Assembly: GCA_035542575.1 (NCBI GenBank)
Contig: DATKLE010000150.1
Coordinates: forward strand, 5,861 to 69,860
DNA: 64,000 nucleotides
Reading direction: 5' to 3'
Source: JAIQET01 sp035542575
Lineage (GTDB): Bacteria; Acidobacteriota; Terriglobia; Terriglobales; Acidobacteriaceae
The position numbers were made by a program, and so were the translations under genes. This document shows, piece after piece, positions 34,158 to 43,805 of this stretch. Below the pieces are notes generated by a model. It did not search any database, had not been told where the DNA came from, and saw only the letters and a program-made list of their open reading frames with translations. The first letter of the stretch is position 1. Each line of letters opens with the position of its first letter.

Positions 34158-34580
34158 CTACGTTGATCCAGAACATGGAGCAGTTCTTGACATCTTACGG
34201 TAGGCGCTATCAGAAACGCCTATCCTCTCCCTTAACTCCTTCTGTGTTGCTCGTAAACGAGGATTTGACAATCTCTTGCATAGCTCCCAATCCCAGACGT
34301 CAGCAGTCTTCTTACTTACAGCGAAATGTCCTAGTGTCGGAACGCTCTGTTCTTGCTCGTAGGAAGCACTAAAAAAGTAGAATTCCGGGAAGCTAGACCG
34401 GTCAGGGTCACGGTATAGCATGAATCGCTTCGATTGAGTGGGATAGCCTTCCTTGCTCAGCCACTCCCGAACAAGGTCTCCTGCTTGATCAGGCGTGATC
34501 TGTCGATTTTGCGCTTCTGATCCAAGGGATGCAGCTGCGAAAACGCAACCGAGTGCCAAGTTGCGGACGAGAATCGTCAT
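34158..34580 (-). CDS. Secreted protein of unknown function
   Basis: The 140-residue protein has an N-terminal signal peptide (LVRNLALGCVFAAASLGSEA) and GGAGAGG 6-7 nt before the ATG. The mature part is mixed, with ITPDQAGDLVREWLSKEGYP, EFYFFSASYEQE and DVWDWELCKRLSNPRLRATQ. I recognise no family. It is isolated between the prenyl synthase and a receiver-domain gene. Base composition here is lower in GC than neighbours, so acquisition by transfer is possible. Confidence 0.65.
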   Translation of the reverse strand: MTILVRNLALGCVFAAASLGSEAQNRQITPDQAGDLVREWLSKEGYPTQSKRFMLYRDPDRSSFPEFYFFSASYEQEQSVPTLGHFAVSKKTADVWDWELCKRLSNPRLRATQKELRERIGVSDSAYRKMSRTAPCSGST

Positions 34581-34680
34581 CGTGCCCCTCTCCGGTGGCC
34601 CGGGTCTGCCTAAGTATATCGCGCCTTAAACCGCAAAGTGCGCGGTGAATCACCGCAGGAGTGAATTCAAGAAAGCCGCC

Positions 34681-34707
34681 AAAAAGAAAGGACGCCCGCA
34701 GGCGTCC
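34681..34707 (-). terminator. Rho-independent terminator of the receiver-domain gene
   Basis: On the reverse strand GGACGCC-TGCG-GGCGTCC (34707-34690) is a perfect 7-bp stem followed by TTTCTTTTT (34689-34681), 20 nt after the receiver-domain gene stop. Confidence 0.85.
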
Positions 34708-34725
34708 CTGGGCTTGCAACCGAAT

Positions 34726-35097
34726 CTAGGCGGCGTACCCCTGCGACATCGCTACATTGCGAAGCGCCGCCGTCAGAATGGCTCCCGTGTCCGACGAAGG
34801 GCAGATGTCCACGGCCCCGGCGCTCAACGCCGCTGTCCACATCTCCTCATCGGCCAGACGATGGGTACAGACGATCGGGACTCCGGGAAAGTCGTGCGAA
34901 AGTTTCTCGACCTCAGAAAGGGAAGCGGTCTCGATGTCGAGCACGACTACCTTGGCGCGATGTTTGGCAATGCTGGCCCGCAGCTCCCCTAAAGACCGCA
35001 CGGCATGTACGGAATGAAAGGAAGCGCACAAGCAATTGACCAGCGCTTGAGCGACTCTGGAATCGCCCTGGAGGAGGACTACACTCGACGCTTGCAT
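34726..35097 (-). CDS. Single-domain response-regulator receiver (degenerate)
   Basis: The 123-residue protein has a receiver-like alpha/beta fold: LLQGDSRVAQALVNCL, KVVVLDIETASLSEVEKL with the phospho-acceptor position Asp, VPIVCTHRLADEEMWTAAL and AGAVDICPSSDTGAIL. The acidic pair that usually precedes the first helix is weak (GDS only), and the conserved threonine and lysine are not clear, so phosphorylation is uncertain. No output domain and no adjacent histidine kinase are present. A GAGGT ribosome site precedes the ATG and a terminator follows. Confidence 0.72.
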   Translation of the reverse strand: MQASSVVLLQGDSRVAQALVNCLCASFHSVHAVRSLGELRASIAKHRAKVVVLDIETASLSEVEKLSHDFPGVPIVCTHRLADEEMWTAALSAGAVDICPSSDTGAILTAALRNVAMSQGYAA

Positions 35098-35200
35098 AAC
35101 AACCTCTAAACAACGCTTTCCGCAGCGAGACTGAGCCGCAGCAGGCTCACCGGTGTGACCACTGCCGCAGACGATGGAAGTGAGGGCCCAGCGCAGGACG

Positions 35201-35440
35201 CTATTTTCTGCCCGGCGCCTTCTCCGTTATGGGCTCGAACGCTTCGGCCTGGAGCTTGCCGTTTTGCTTCAGCAGGATTTCCACTTTGCCTTCCGCCTGT
35301 TCCAGTTCCTTGCGGCAGGCCGCGGAAAGCTGCATGCCTTCCTCAAACAGCGTCAGCGACTTCTCCAGGGGCACTTCTCCTTTTTCCAGTTCCTGGACAA
35401 TCTTCTCCAGACGCTGGAGGGTCTCCTCAAATTTGGCCAA
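35201..35440 (-). CDS. xseB: Exodeoxyribonuclease VII small subunit
   Basis: The 79-residue protein matches XseB (PF02609): FEETLQRLEKIVQELEKGEVPLE, SLTLFEEGMQLSAACR and LEQAEGKVEIL. XseB binds the large subunit XseA to form the ssDNA exonuclease. xseA is not in the window. I start at a TTG (35440) preceded by GGAG, since the 25 residues before it in the open frame are not family-like; the true start may differ. The 168-bp spacer to the next gene shows nothing. Confidence 0.88.
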   Translation of the reverse strand: MAKFEETLQRLEKIVQELEKGEVPLEKSLTLFEEGMQLSAACRKELEQAEGKVEILLKQNGKLQAEAFEPITEKAPGRK

Positions 35441-35608
35441 AGGGTTCGCCGCTCCTAGTACTTTAATGCACCTTTCCGCACAGGATGTCCAGAGAAAATT
35501 CAGAGAAAAATTCACAGGCCGCAGACGCAGGCTGGCATCGCCGGATGTGCCGAACTGGGTGCCGAAAAAAGTGCCGACCGGTCGGCAGGCGGGTTGGGCC
35601 CAAGTCTT

Positions 35609-37468
35609 CTAGGCGGTGGGTTTCGACGTCCCCAAGGCCTCCAGCACGTCCACGGCAGAGGCGTAACGTCCCAGGGGGGCGCTGATCTGAGCACCCTGCA
35701 CCAGCTCGCGCACCGCGACCAGCATTTCCCGGGCGATGGCTATCCCCTCTTCCCGAGCGGCTTCTGGCGTGCTGGCGCGCGCCATGCGCTCCAGGACGGA
35801 ATCGGGCACCGAAACCCGCAACTCGTTCTTCATGAACTCGGCATTGCGCACGCTCACCAGGGGCCAGATGCCGGCCACCACGGGAATGCGGCAGTGCTCA
35901 ATGCGGCGCAGGAAGGCCTCGAGCAAGCCCAGATCGAATACCGGCTGAGTCACCGCGTACTCGGCGCCGGCCTCGACTTTGTATTCGAAGCGGCGAATCT
36001 CCTCGTCAATGTTAGGTACACCTGGGTTGGCCCCCACGCCAATCACAAAAGCTGTACCCATTCCTAGAGGGTTTCCCCCGATGTCCAAGCCGCGATTCAG
36101 GTTATGTACGATATTGACCAGGCCGATGGAGTCCACGTCAAAGACCGCGGTGGCATCGGGGTAGCTGCCCATCTTGGGCGGATCGCCGGTGATGCAGATC
36201 AGGTTGCGGATGCCGGTGGCGGCGGCGCCCAGCAGGTCCGACTGGATGCCCAGTACGTTGCGGTCGCGACACGTGTAGTGCAGGACAGCCTCGATGCCCA
36301 CTTGCTGCTGCAGTAGCAGGGAGAGTGCCTGGTTGCTCATGCGGGCGGAAGCGCGCGGACTATCGGGGATGTTGATGCCATCCACGCCGACCGACTTGAG
36401 AAAGCGCGCCCCCTCCATCTCTTTGCGGATGTCGATCCCTTTGGGTGGAACGATCTCCACCATGGTGAGGAATTCGCCGGCGGCAAGGCGGACACCCAGC
36501 TTGGATCGTTTCTCGATGGGAACCGCCGGCAGTGCAGCGGGGCGCTGCGCGTCCTTGGTCACTGGCGTAGAAATGACCCTGGAACGGGCTTCGTCCGCGC
36601 GCAACGCGGATTTCATTACCCAGATGTGATCGGGTGTCGTCCCGCAGCATCCCCCTACCAGCCGTACCCCGGATGTCACAAACTTGCGGGCATAGCTGGC
36701 CATGTATTCCGGCGAGCAGAGATAGATATTGCGGCCCTCCACCGAGCGCGGCATGCCGGCGTTGGGCTGCGCCGCCAGCGGCAGGGAAGTGACGGCACGC
36801 ACTCGTTCGATGGCGTCCAGCATGGCCACGGGCCCGACGCTGCAGTTGCAGCCAATGACGTCCGCACCCCATTCCTCCAGGCGGGGAGCAAAGGCTTCAG
36901 GAGTGGAGCCGTCGAGGCAATTGCCGTCCTCGTCGATCGTCACTTGGGCAACTACTGGGACCGCAGGGTTCACGTCGCGCGCGGCCAGGATTGCCTGGTG
37001 GATCTCCTCGAGGTATCCAAACGTTTCCAGAATCAGCAGATCCACCCCGCCTTCCACCAGGGCTGCGATCTGATCGCGGAAAGCGCTGCGGGCTTCTTCG
37101 AAGGAAGTCTTGCCTAAGGGCTCAATGCGGATACCCAGCGGTCCAACCGAGCCTCCCACCCAACCGTCGAATTTCTTCGCCGCCTCGCGGGCAAGCCGGG
37201 CTCCGGCCAAGTTGATGTCGCGGACCCGGTCAGCCATGCTGTGGCGGGCCAGGCGGAATGTGTTGCCCCCGAAGGTGTTGGTTTCAATGATCTCGGCGCC
37301 CGCCTGCAGATACTCCTGGTGAATGCCGCGAATCAGGTCAGGCTGTGACAGGTTCAACTCGTCGTAGCACCGATTGATGAAGATCCCCTTGGCATACAAA
37401 AGCGTACCCATTGCGCCGTCGCACAGGACAGGCGATTTCTTTAGCCGAGTCAGCAGGTCTACCGCCAT
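35609..37468 (-). CDS. Bifunctional homocysteine S-methyltransferase / methylenetetrahydrofolate reductase
   Basis: The 619-residue fusion has an N-terminal cobalamin-independent-type S-methyltransferase domain (residues 1-300) with zinc ligands in GCNCS and GGCCGTTPDH, and a C-terminal MTHFR domain (about 325-615) with YTCRDRNVLGIQSDLLGA, ICITGDPPK and TQPVFDLG. This pairing (YitJ-like) makes methyl-THF and uses a methyl donor to form methionine. The ATG at 37468 starts the methyltransferase domain; the 16 residues upstream are unrelated. The upstream region has hairpins but no SAM riboswitch I can recognise. Confidence 0.9.
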   Translation of the reverse strand: MAVDLLTRLKKSPVLCDGAMGTLLYAKGIFINRCYDELNLSQPDLIRGIHQEYLQAGAEIIETNTFGGNTFRLARHSMADRVRDINLAGARLAREAAKKFDGWVGGSVGPLGIRIEPLGKTSFEEARSAFRDQIAALVEGGVDLLILETFGYLEEIHQAILAARDVNPAVPVVAQVTIDEDGNCLDGSTPEAFAPRLEEWGADVIGCNCSVGPVAMLDAIERVRAVTSLPLAAQPNAGMPRSVEGRNIYLCSPEYMASYARKFVTSGVRLVGGCCGTTPDHIWVMKSALRADEARSRVISTPVTKDAQRPAALPAVPIEKRSKLGVRLAAGEFLTMVEIVPPKGIDIRKEMEGARFLKSVGVDGINIPDSPRASARMSNQALSLLLQQQVGIEAVLHYTCRDRNVLGIQSDLLGAAATGIRNLICITGDPPKMGSYPDATAVFDVDSIGLVNIVHNLNRGLDIGGNPLGMGTAFVIGVGANPGVPNIDEEIRRFEYKVEAGAEYAVTQPVFDLGLLEAFLRRIEHCRIPVVAGIWPLVSVRNAEFMKNELRVSVPDSVLERMARASTPEAAREEGIAIAREMLVAVRELVQGAQISAPLGRYASAVDVLEALGTSKPTA

Positions 37469-37588
37469 AGTCTTTTGAGAATACAAGATGAAGCTCAAGA
37501 TTGCATCCTGGGGCACACTCGGAGTAGCGCGAGGCGGCCACCTCCCGTCCGGTGCTGCCCCGGACCTTCCGAACTAGGGAAATGACTC

Positions 37589-37597
37589 TGCTATAAT
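37589..37597 (+). promoter_or_regulatory. Extended -10 promoter element
   Basis: TGCTATAAT is a full extended -10 element, 53 nt before the lipoprotein start. No good -35 box is present, as expected for extended -10 promoters. Confidence 0.55.
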
Positions 37598-37649
37598 CTC
37601 GGTTTTTGCATCTAAATCTCCAGTCTTCATGCTCTTCGGAGTCTAAGGT

Positions 37650-38942
37650 TTGAAGAGAGCCGCGACCGCGTTAGCTGTTCTGGTTTCCCTTAGTCTGGGC
37701 TTTCTTTCCTGCGGAGGATACAGCGCCCCGGGCGGGGGAGGGAGCGGCAGCGGGCTGGCGTTTAAGGCGTTTGTGTCCAATCCGCTGCAAACCCGGCCGG
37801 GCGGCGGAACCTTACCTGTCCTGAACATCGTGGATGCGGCCAAGGACCTGCTGTCGCCGGCCGTGGTCAGCTTATCGGGTAGCGCGAACCAGCCCGGCCT
37901 GATGGCCCTGGCCCCGAACAAGACCTTCACCATGGTGTTCAGCACCTCCAATAACTCGATCACGCTAATCGACAACGCAACCGAGTCCCCAGTCCAAGGC
38001 GCTAACGGGACGCTCCCATCCATTCTCCTGCCCGACTTCAGCGAAAGCATGTTTGTGGATCCGGATGACGCTACAGGTTGGGCCGCGGTTCCCAACGCAC
38101 CCGTGCTGGGACAAGACCCGGGCGTAGTGGAGGTACTGCGACTGGGTACGGCATCCATCAAGGCCACGCTCCCCATTCCCGGAGCGCATTACATTGTGCA
38201 GAGCCACGATGGCAAGCGGGTGCTGGCGATGGGAGAGACCTCCAATACGGTGACGGTGATCGATCCCAGTCTGATTGGCACAGGAAGCGACCAGATCCTC
38301 ACACCGGTGTGCTGCTTCGATCATCCGGTGGGAGGTGTATTTAGCAGCGACGATACCCTGGCCTTTATCTTTAACTGCGGTGCGGAGTGCGGTGGAATCG
38401 AGGCGGGTGTCACCGTCTTGAACATGAGCGACAACACCACCGGAATCACCATCCCGGTGGACGGCGCCACCGCAGGCTTGCTTTCACTGAATATGCTTTA
38501 CGTCGCTGGAACCCCGCTGGCCCCGGGAAACAGTTGCACCGGTTCCACCACCGCCGCAACCAGCTGCGGGCGCCTGGACGTGATCAACCTCAGCAACTTG
38601 ACCGTGACCGGCTCCGCCATCATCACCGATGGCTATCACTCGCGCATGGAACTCGGGGCCAACGGCCGCATCTTTGTGGCTGCGAAAAACTGCACCAACA
38701 TCAACAATCCTCCACCCGGTGAGGTGCGGGGCTGCCTCTCTATCTTCAACACCAACAACTCCAACGTTGTCATTCCACCCGCTGTCGGTAATGTCACCGG
38801 CCTGCAGGCGATCAGCGGTCGCAGTGTGGTCTACGTGGTCCAGGATGGGGAACTGAACATCTACGACACCACGACCGACCAGCTGCAGAGCACGCAGGTG
38901 GACATCCTCGGACAGGCGTTCGATGTGAAACTGGTGGATTAG
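37650..38942 (+). CDS. Beta-propeller-like lipoprotein
   Basis: The 430-residue protein has a lipoprotein signal peptide with lipobox FLSC and a Gly/Ser spacer. The rest is a series of beta-rich repeats with YVTN/SMP-30-like phrases (HYIVQSHDGKRVLAMGETSN, GVFSSDDTLAFIFN, GRLDVINLSNLTVTG), as in seven-bladed surface propellers. Such proteins are common in acidobacteria and their functions are unknown. The start is a TTG at 37650 with GGAG 8 nt upstream. The TAG stop opens a GTACCGA repeat. Confidence 0.78.
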   Translation: MKRAATALAVLVSLSLGFLSCGGYSAPGGGGSGSGLAFKAFVSNPLQTRPGGGTLPVLNIVDAAKDLLSPAVVSLSGSANQPGLMALAPNKTFTMVFSTSNNSITLIDNATESPVQGANGTLPSILLPDFSESMFVDPDDATGWAAVPNAPVLGQDPGVVEVLRLGTASIKATLPIPGAHYIVQSHDGKRVLAMGETSNTVTVIDPSLIGTGSDQILTPVCCFDHPVGGVFSSDDTLAFIFNCGAECGGIEAGVTVLNMSDNTTGITIPVDGATAGLLSLNMLYVAGTPLAPGNSCTGSTTAATSCGRLDVINLSNLTVTGSAIITDGYHSRMELGANGRIFVAAKNCTNINNPPPGEVRGCLSIFNTNNSNVVIPPAVGNVTGLQAISGRSVVYVVQDGELNIYDTTTDQLQSTQVDILGQAFDVKLVD

Positions 38943-39092
38943 TACTGAGTACCCAGTACCGAGTACCGAGCCGCAGGAACTGAACCGCAGACGCCATGCC
39001 CTGACCGTCACGCGCGAAGCTTTCCCACTTAGGTCGGGTTCTAATTGTCAGGCTAGAGCTTGGGATGGTTTTTGCTCGGTACTCGGTACTAC
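38940..39092. repeat. GTACCGA-family inverted repeat between convergent genes
   Basis: The left arm TAGTACTGAGTACCCAGTAC starts at the TAG stop of the lipoprotein gene (38940). The right arm CTCGGTACTCGGTACTA (39075-39091) ends at the TAG stop of the penicillin acylase gene on the other strand. Each arm therefore begins with a stop codon of a neighbouring gene, with about 100 nt between. Confidence 0.8.
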
Positions 39093-41548
39093 CTCCCCGG
39101 CTCCAACACCAATTCATGGGCGCGGCTCTTTTCTACGGCCTGGGTTGAAAAGGGCAGTGGGAAGGTGAAGCCCTGGTACCATGCCTTCCATTGGTCCATG
39201 TAGTAGGGGCTGAGAAAGTTTCCTGCCTCGCCGGTCACCAGGTTCAACGTGGAGCGATCCAGGTCGGAGAGATCCACCGTCATGCGCTCCGACGGCCCAT
39301 GGCTTGGCGTGACCGCCTTGACGGAGTAGCCGCTGCCGGATTGCGGTTGCACTCCAGGGCCCGTCCAACGCTGCAAAACCGGGATCCGGCCCAGGATGGG
39401 ATGCTGGATCTCGACCGCGTTGAATGCGCCCCATTTCCAGCTGCTCAGATCCTGGGGGGCATCGCCTGCGTTGACCGCGGCCTCGACGGCGGCACTCAGC
39501 AGTTCCTCGTAGTTGGGATATGCATCGGGAAGCCAGCGCTTGGGCTGATGGGACAACACATTCTCCAGCCACACCGACTGCATCGCCCAGCGGTAGCTCT
39601 TCCAGTTGAGCGTGGCGTCCGCCTGCTGTGGGTCCTTCGGCGCAACCCCAAGCTTCGGTTCCAACAACAGACGGGTCAGCTCCCGGCGAGCGCGATAGGC
39701 AAGCGTCGGAGCCGCCGACTCCGCTGTCATTCGCCCATCCCATCCCCGCATAAGTTCAGCCGCCTGTTTGGTTCGGGGGGATGGACTCCTGGCATGGTCA
39801 ACCGCGTAGACGAAGCGCTCGGCACAGAACCGGTCGAACTCGGAATAGATATCGTTCTGCAAGCCCAGCATGTCGGCGGCGGAAAATTTGTTGCCGGACT
39901 CCAGGACCCGGTAGATGCGCGCTGTGCGCCAGGGCGCCTCCCACTCCGTGCTGATGGAGTCAGGGTATCCATCCGGCGCGATCCGGCCATTGGCAGTGGC
40001 GATGATCCCAGAGGCCGGGTTGTACAGGCTGGGCAGCTTGTCGAACGGAATGTAACCGGTCCACTCATGCGCATCGTCGCTGCCATTCTCCGGCAAGCTG
40101 CCGTCGCCCGATGCGCGGATGGGAACCTTGCCGGTCGCCTGGTAGCCGATGTTGCCATCCACGTCAGCGTAGACCACATTCTGGCCGGGCGCGTCGAATT
40201 GCGAAAAGGCCCGCCGGAACTCCTCCCAGTTCTGTGCGGTATCCACGTCCAGCAAGGAACTGCGGATGCCGTCATAGAGCGTCCAGCGCAGCGCCAGCTT
40301 GCGGGTTTCGCCAGGAACCAGTTCGCTCACAATCGGCCCGTGGCGGGTGACCACCACGTCCACGGTCACGTCGGGTTTCCCCTTTACGTGGATGACCTCG
40401 CTCCGATGCTCCGGCTGTTTCCATCCCGCAGGTGTCAGGTATTGGCCCTCGGAGTTGAACGTCTCCACGTAAACGTCGTTCACTGTTGGACCGACATTGG
40501 TAAATCCCCAGGCGATGCGCTGGTTGTGGCCGACGATCACGTACGGCGCTCCCGGAAGCGTGACTCCGGCGACGTCGAAGTTATCGCAGCGCAGATGCGC
40601 CTCGTACCACAAGTTGGGCATCTGGTGCCCCAGGTGCATGTCGTTCGACAAAAGCGGCTTGCCAGAGACCGTGTGCGCGCCCGAAACCACCCAGTTGTTG
40701 GAACCCACAACCACCGGCGGATCCGATTCAAGCTCGGGCCAGGCTGAGGGCGCAAACCATGTGCCGCCGTTGAGGGCGACCCAGCTGTCCACGCCAGAGT
40801 CCCGGGTGTCATCGGTGTTCTGCTCGAGACTGGGTCGCGCCACGGTAGGTGGACGATCCCGCCACGACGAATTTACGTAAAGGTCCGCAGTCAGTTCCGC
40901 TCCCAGCTTGGCCAGGATCTTTTCCCGGACCAGGGCCACGCCGGAGTGGTACAGATTCAAGTCCTTCACCATCTGCGCCGCAATCAGCCCGGAATCCTCC
41001 GGCGCCCACGGGCGCGGCGCGTAATGCAGAATGCGGAATTCGATGGGCAGGTGGTCGCGGTGAGACTCGATGTACGCATTGACCCCGCGCGCATATGCCT
41101 CAAAATATGCGCGGTCTGCGCTGGAGGCCACTTCGGCGATCTTGCGCGCCGCCACCCGCATGCCCAGGATGCGCTGCTCCCGATCGTGCTTGATGAAATC
41201 CGCTCCCAAAATTTCAGACAGCTCCCCAGCGGCGAAGCGGCGCATCATGTCCATCTGCCATAGGCGATCTTGCGCGGTGACGTAGCCCTGGGCGAAGAAA
41301 AGATCCTCGAGAGTGGAGGCTTCTATGGTCGGGACGCCATGGGCATCGCGGGTCACCGTCACTGGCCCGGCAAGCCCGGAGACTTGCACCGACCCGTCCA
41401 GTTGAGGCAGGGCCGAGCGCGCAATGGAATAGAGCCAAACGCCGATGCCCAAGGCAACGAGGAGCAATCCGATCAGCAAGACAGCCAGCGCGCGCCACCA
41501 TCGCAGGCGCTGGGGAGTGGAAGCTATGGGAGTCGTGGTTGCAGCCAT
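39089..41548 (-). CDS. Penicillin acylase family protein (Ntn hydrolase)
   Basis: The 819-residue protein has one N-terminal membrane helix (about residues 20-42), the alpha-subunit region with ARDRLWQMDMMRR-like TAQDRLWQMDMMRRF, then the autocleavage site GSNNW with nucleophile Ser283 and the beta subunit. Downstream blocks DMHLGHQMPNLWYEAHL and GFTNVGPTVNDVYVE are family typical. These enzymes cleave amide side chains such as N-acyl homoserine lactones, penicillins or cyclic lipopeptides. The substrate is not known. The TAG stop is at the right arm of a GTACCGA inverted repeat. Confidence 0.9.
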   Translation of the reverse strand: MAATTTPIASTPQRLRWWRALAVLLIGLLLVALGIGVWLYSIARSALPQLDGSVQVSGLAGPVTVTRDAHGVPTIEASTLEDLFFAQGYVTAQDRLWQMDMMRRFAAGELSEILGADFIKHDREQRILGMRVAARKIAEVASSADRAYFEAYARGVNAYIESHRDHLPIEFRILHYAPRPWAPEDSGLIAAQMVKDLNLYHSGVALVREKILAKLGAELTADLYVNSSWRDRPPTVARPSLEQNTDDTRDSGVDSWVALNGGTWFAPSAWPELESDPPVVVGSNNWVVSGAHTVSGKPLLSNDMHLGHQMPNLWYEAHLRCDNFDVAGVTLPGAPYVIVGHNQRIAWGFTNVGPTVNDVYVETFNSEGQYLTPAGWKQPEHRSEVIHVKGKPDVTVDVVVTRHGPIVSELVPGETRKLALRWTLYDGIRSSLLDVDTAQNWEEFRRAFSQFDAPGQNVVYADVDGNIGYQATGKVPIRASGDGSLPENGSDDAHEWTGYIPFDKLPSLYNPASGIIATANGRIAPDGYPDSISTEWEAPWRTARIYRVLESGNKFSAADMLGLQNDIYSEFDRFCAERFVYAVDHARSPSPRTKQAAELMRGWDGRMTAESAAPTLAYRARRELTRLLLEPKLGVAPKDPQQADATLNWKSYRWAMQSVWLENVLSHQPKRWLPDAYPNYEELLSAAVEAAVNAGDAPQDLSSWKWGAFNAVEIQHPILGRIPVLQRWTGPGVQPQSGSGYSVKAVTPSHGPSERMTVDLSDLDRSTLNLVTGEAGNFLSPYYMDQWKAWYQGFTFPLPFSTQAVEKSRAHELVLEPGR

Positions 41549-41711
41549 GGCGGAATTTCGATTCTAGCAGGCGGGAAAGAGATACGGTTTTGGGTTCGAG
41601 TAGCGAGCCTTTTTGTGTCGCCCGCCGGTTCGCATTACTTAGCCGGAGCGAGGGACAAACAGCCGGGGCGGGTTGTACATCGTCACCGCCCTGCGTGAGT
41701 CGAGTCACTGA

Positions 41712-42509
41712 CAGGACGTAATAAGACAGCCTAAGTACAACCCCGTTACCTCGGATGATCCGGAGTGCGAGTACCATCGGATCAAGGGCGATCTGCGCAC
41801 CAACGGCTACAGCGAGGCCCAGGTGCAGGCCATTTTTCTGAAGAGCTCGAACCCTTACCCGCAGTGCGATCTAAAACGAGCTTACTGCGCGGGTGGCGAC
41901 CCAGACGCTTACATCTCCGAACGCTACATGGGCAACATTCTGCGCTACCTCAAGTGCTGCAAGCTCAATCCCGACCATAGCTCGAGCGGCCAGCCCCGTT
42001 ACCCCAACCTCAAGCAGGTGTTTGTGACCAGCCGCATCTACGGCGGCTACGCTAACGGGCAAACAATCAACGGTCAACCCAGCGGTCACAACTGTCTCAT
42101 GCCCGAACCGTTTGCCTACGAGGAAGGATTTGCAGTGCAACGGCTGATCGTGGCCCAGATCAACCAGGGCGGAGGCGAGCCGCCGGTCGATTACGCCGGC
42201 GACTTGAGCTACGACGTAGCCCCCTGGGTGGACTGGGGGCCATACCTCTGGGCCAGTGCCAACAACCTCAACAGCGCGGGGATACGGTGGTGCAACAACC
42301 AGCAGGGCGACCCGAACTGCCAACTCGTCAATGACGTACGCTATGGCGACCCCAATGATCAGGAGCATTTCTGGGGAGACTTCACCCACCCAACCGCACA
42401 CGGTGCCGGCGTGGTGGCCGACCAACTGGTCAAATTCATCCAGGGCAACCTGACCTCAGTCCAGCACTATATCTCAGACTGGGTAGTGCCCTGGATAAAG
42501 AAGCCTTAG
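41712..42509 (+). pseudogene. 5'-truncated SGNH/GDSL-like protein gene
   Basis: An open frame without a start codon runs from the stop at 41709-41711. From about 41736 it reads YNPVTSDDPECEYHRIKGDL and continues in the frame of the 228-residue GTG-start reading (41823), so coding sequence precedes any usable start. The C-terminus has DFTHPTAHGAG, resembling the catalytic DxxH block of SGNH hydrolases, but the N-terminal GDS nucleophile block is absent. I infer that a deletion removed the first half. It could still be translated from 41823, without a complete active site. Confidence 0.6.
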
Positions 42510-42587
42510 CGGAGAAGAAGCGGCGGGTGGGCTTCGGTACCATCCGCCGCACTTCGCAGCAATCCGTGAGCCGTTTTTTCAGCAAAG

Positions 42588-43490
42588 TCACTTAGCCTGC
42601 ATCGGCTGCTTGAGATCGACAGCTGCAATGAGACCGGTCACGAAACCGTGCCAGGTGTGGTCAACTTCGTAGGCCCCCACGATTTGGCCGGAGGTGTTAA
42701 TGCCCAATGCGTCCGTGGACGTTGCGCCCGGGTACCTGATGGAGATGTATTTGCCGTTCTTGGCGGCGAAACCGAAAGTGAAGGGTGGCTGGTCGTACGC
42801 CCCCACGATTACCCCGTTGTCGTTGATGCCCCTGGCCGAGGTCCGGGTCGCACCGGGAATGTCCCTGAGTTGGCAGCTGCCGTGCTGGCATACGAAGCCA
42901 TCTTTGTCGGTCCAGCCCACGACCACGCCCAGATTGTTGACTCCGCTACCGTAGACGTAGGCATTCGCCCCTTGAACATTGAGAAGTTTGAACCGGCCGT
43001 TCCGCATCTCAAATCCTCGGGTCACGTAAATCGTCCCCGTACCACCCACTACGACCCCGGCATTATTGATTCCGAGGGTGGCGGTGGCGCTGTCCTGGCC
43101 GTGCTGGATGGGAGTGAACGTGATTCCGTCGTAGATGAACCCGACTACTGGATTCTGACCGGCATAGCCGACAATCAGGTCCGAATCGTTGATCCCGGTG
43201 GGCACTGTCACGGTTTGCCCAGGGTAGTCAAAGTAGGTAAAAGTTCCGTTGCGGTAGAGGAAGCCATGAGAGTCGCCGTTCGTATTTTGGCCATAGTTTC
43301 CCACCATATCCCCAGCCGTGTTGATACCCCACACATTCGTGTATCCCGCCCCCGGCACGTCGATGGTGGTGAAGGTGAGATTCACGTTGGTGACGGCTGA
43401 TGGCGACTCTGCCTGGATCAGAGGAGCATAAGTCAGCGGAACGCAGACCAGCAGAATCAGCGCGAGTGCAAACCTTTGAAGCAACGTCAT
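42588..43490 (-). CDS. Secreted repeat protein of HAF/extracellular beta-type
   Basis: The 300-residue protein has a signal peptide (TLLQRFALALILLVCVPLTY) and five or six repeats of about 45 residues with a GIN-x-G-x-IVG-x-Y core (GINTAGDMVGNYG, GINDSDLIVGYAG, GINNAGVVVGG, GINDNGVIVGAYD, GINTSGQIVGAYE), the pattern of HAF-type repeat proteins. It is likely exported; role unknown. The start at 43490 has GGAGG 8 nt upstream. A much longer reading frame upstream of it is spurious. Confidence 0.8.
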   Translation of the reverse strand: MTLLQRFALALILLVCVPLTYAPLIQAESPSAVTNVNLTFTTIDVPGAGYTNVWGINTAGDMVGNYGQNTNGDSHGFLYRNGTFTYFDYPGQTVTVPTGINDSDLIVGYAGQNPVVGFIYDGITFTPIQHGQDSATATLGINNAGVVVGGTGTIYVTRGFEMRNGRFKLLNVQGANAYVYGSGVNNLGVVVGWTDKDGFVCQHGSCQLRDIPGATRTSARGINDNGVIVGAYDQPPFTFGFAAKNGKYISIRYPGATSTDALGINTSGQIVGAYEVDHTWHGFVTGLIAAVDLKQPMQAK

Positions 43491-43805
43491 AGCGGCTGCC
43501 TCCGGGAGGACCCGGCCAGGAAGGGGAAGCCCGAAACTTGCGGCATTATGCTTCCTGCCAGGTATGCCGTCAACTGCGAAGGGCGTTGACGGTAAGCCAG
43601 CTTGAAGCCGTCCGCTGCCATCTTCGCGCAAGCCGTCGCAACTGGAAGTGATCTGCATCACAATACGGGGAAGGGCGACGTCTGCGCCCTCCGCGAGAGC
43701 TCCGGAAGGTGAGCACCCAGCCTGCTGGCCGAAACCATTGGCGGCTTTTCCGAAAGGCAAGTATGATTCTGACGATCCCCGACGCCGGCGCCACGGCCCC
43801 GACCT
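43491..43805. other. 315-bp divergent spacer
   Basis: This is the promoter region of the divergent repeat protein and Fur genes. It includes the dyad GTCAAC/GTTGAC (43569-43590). No gene, and no clear Fur box that I could identify. Confidence 0.35.

Noticed and set aside
37469..37649. Possible SAM or SRP-like RNA upstream of the methyltransferase/MTHFR gene
   Set aside because: Hairpins GTCCGG/CCGGAC and GAGG/CCTC exist, but none of the conserved cores of SAM riboswitches or of SRP RNA could be matched.
41214..41777. A reverse frame upstream of the penicillin acylase
   Set aside because: It overlaps the acylase N-terminus in another frame and has no protein-like character.
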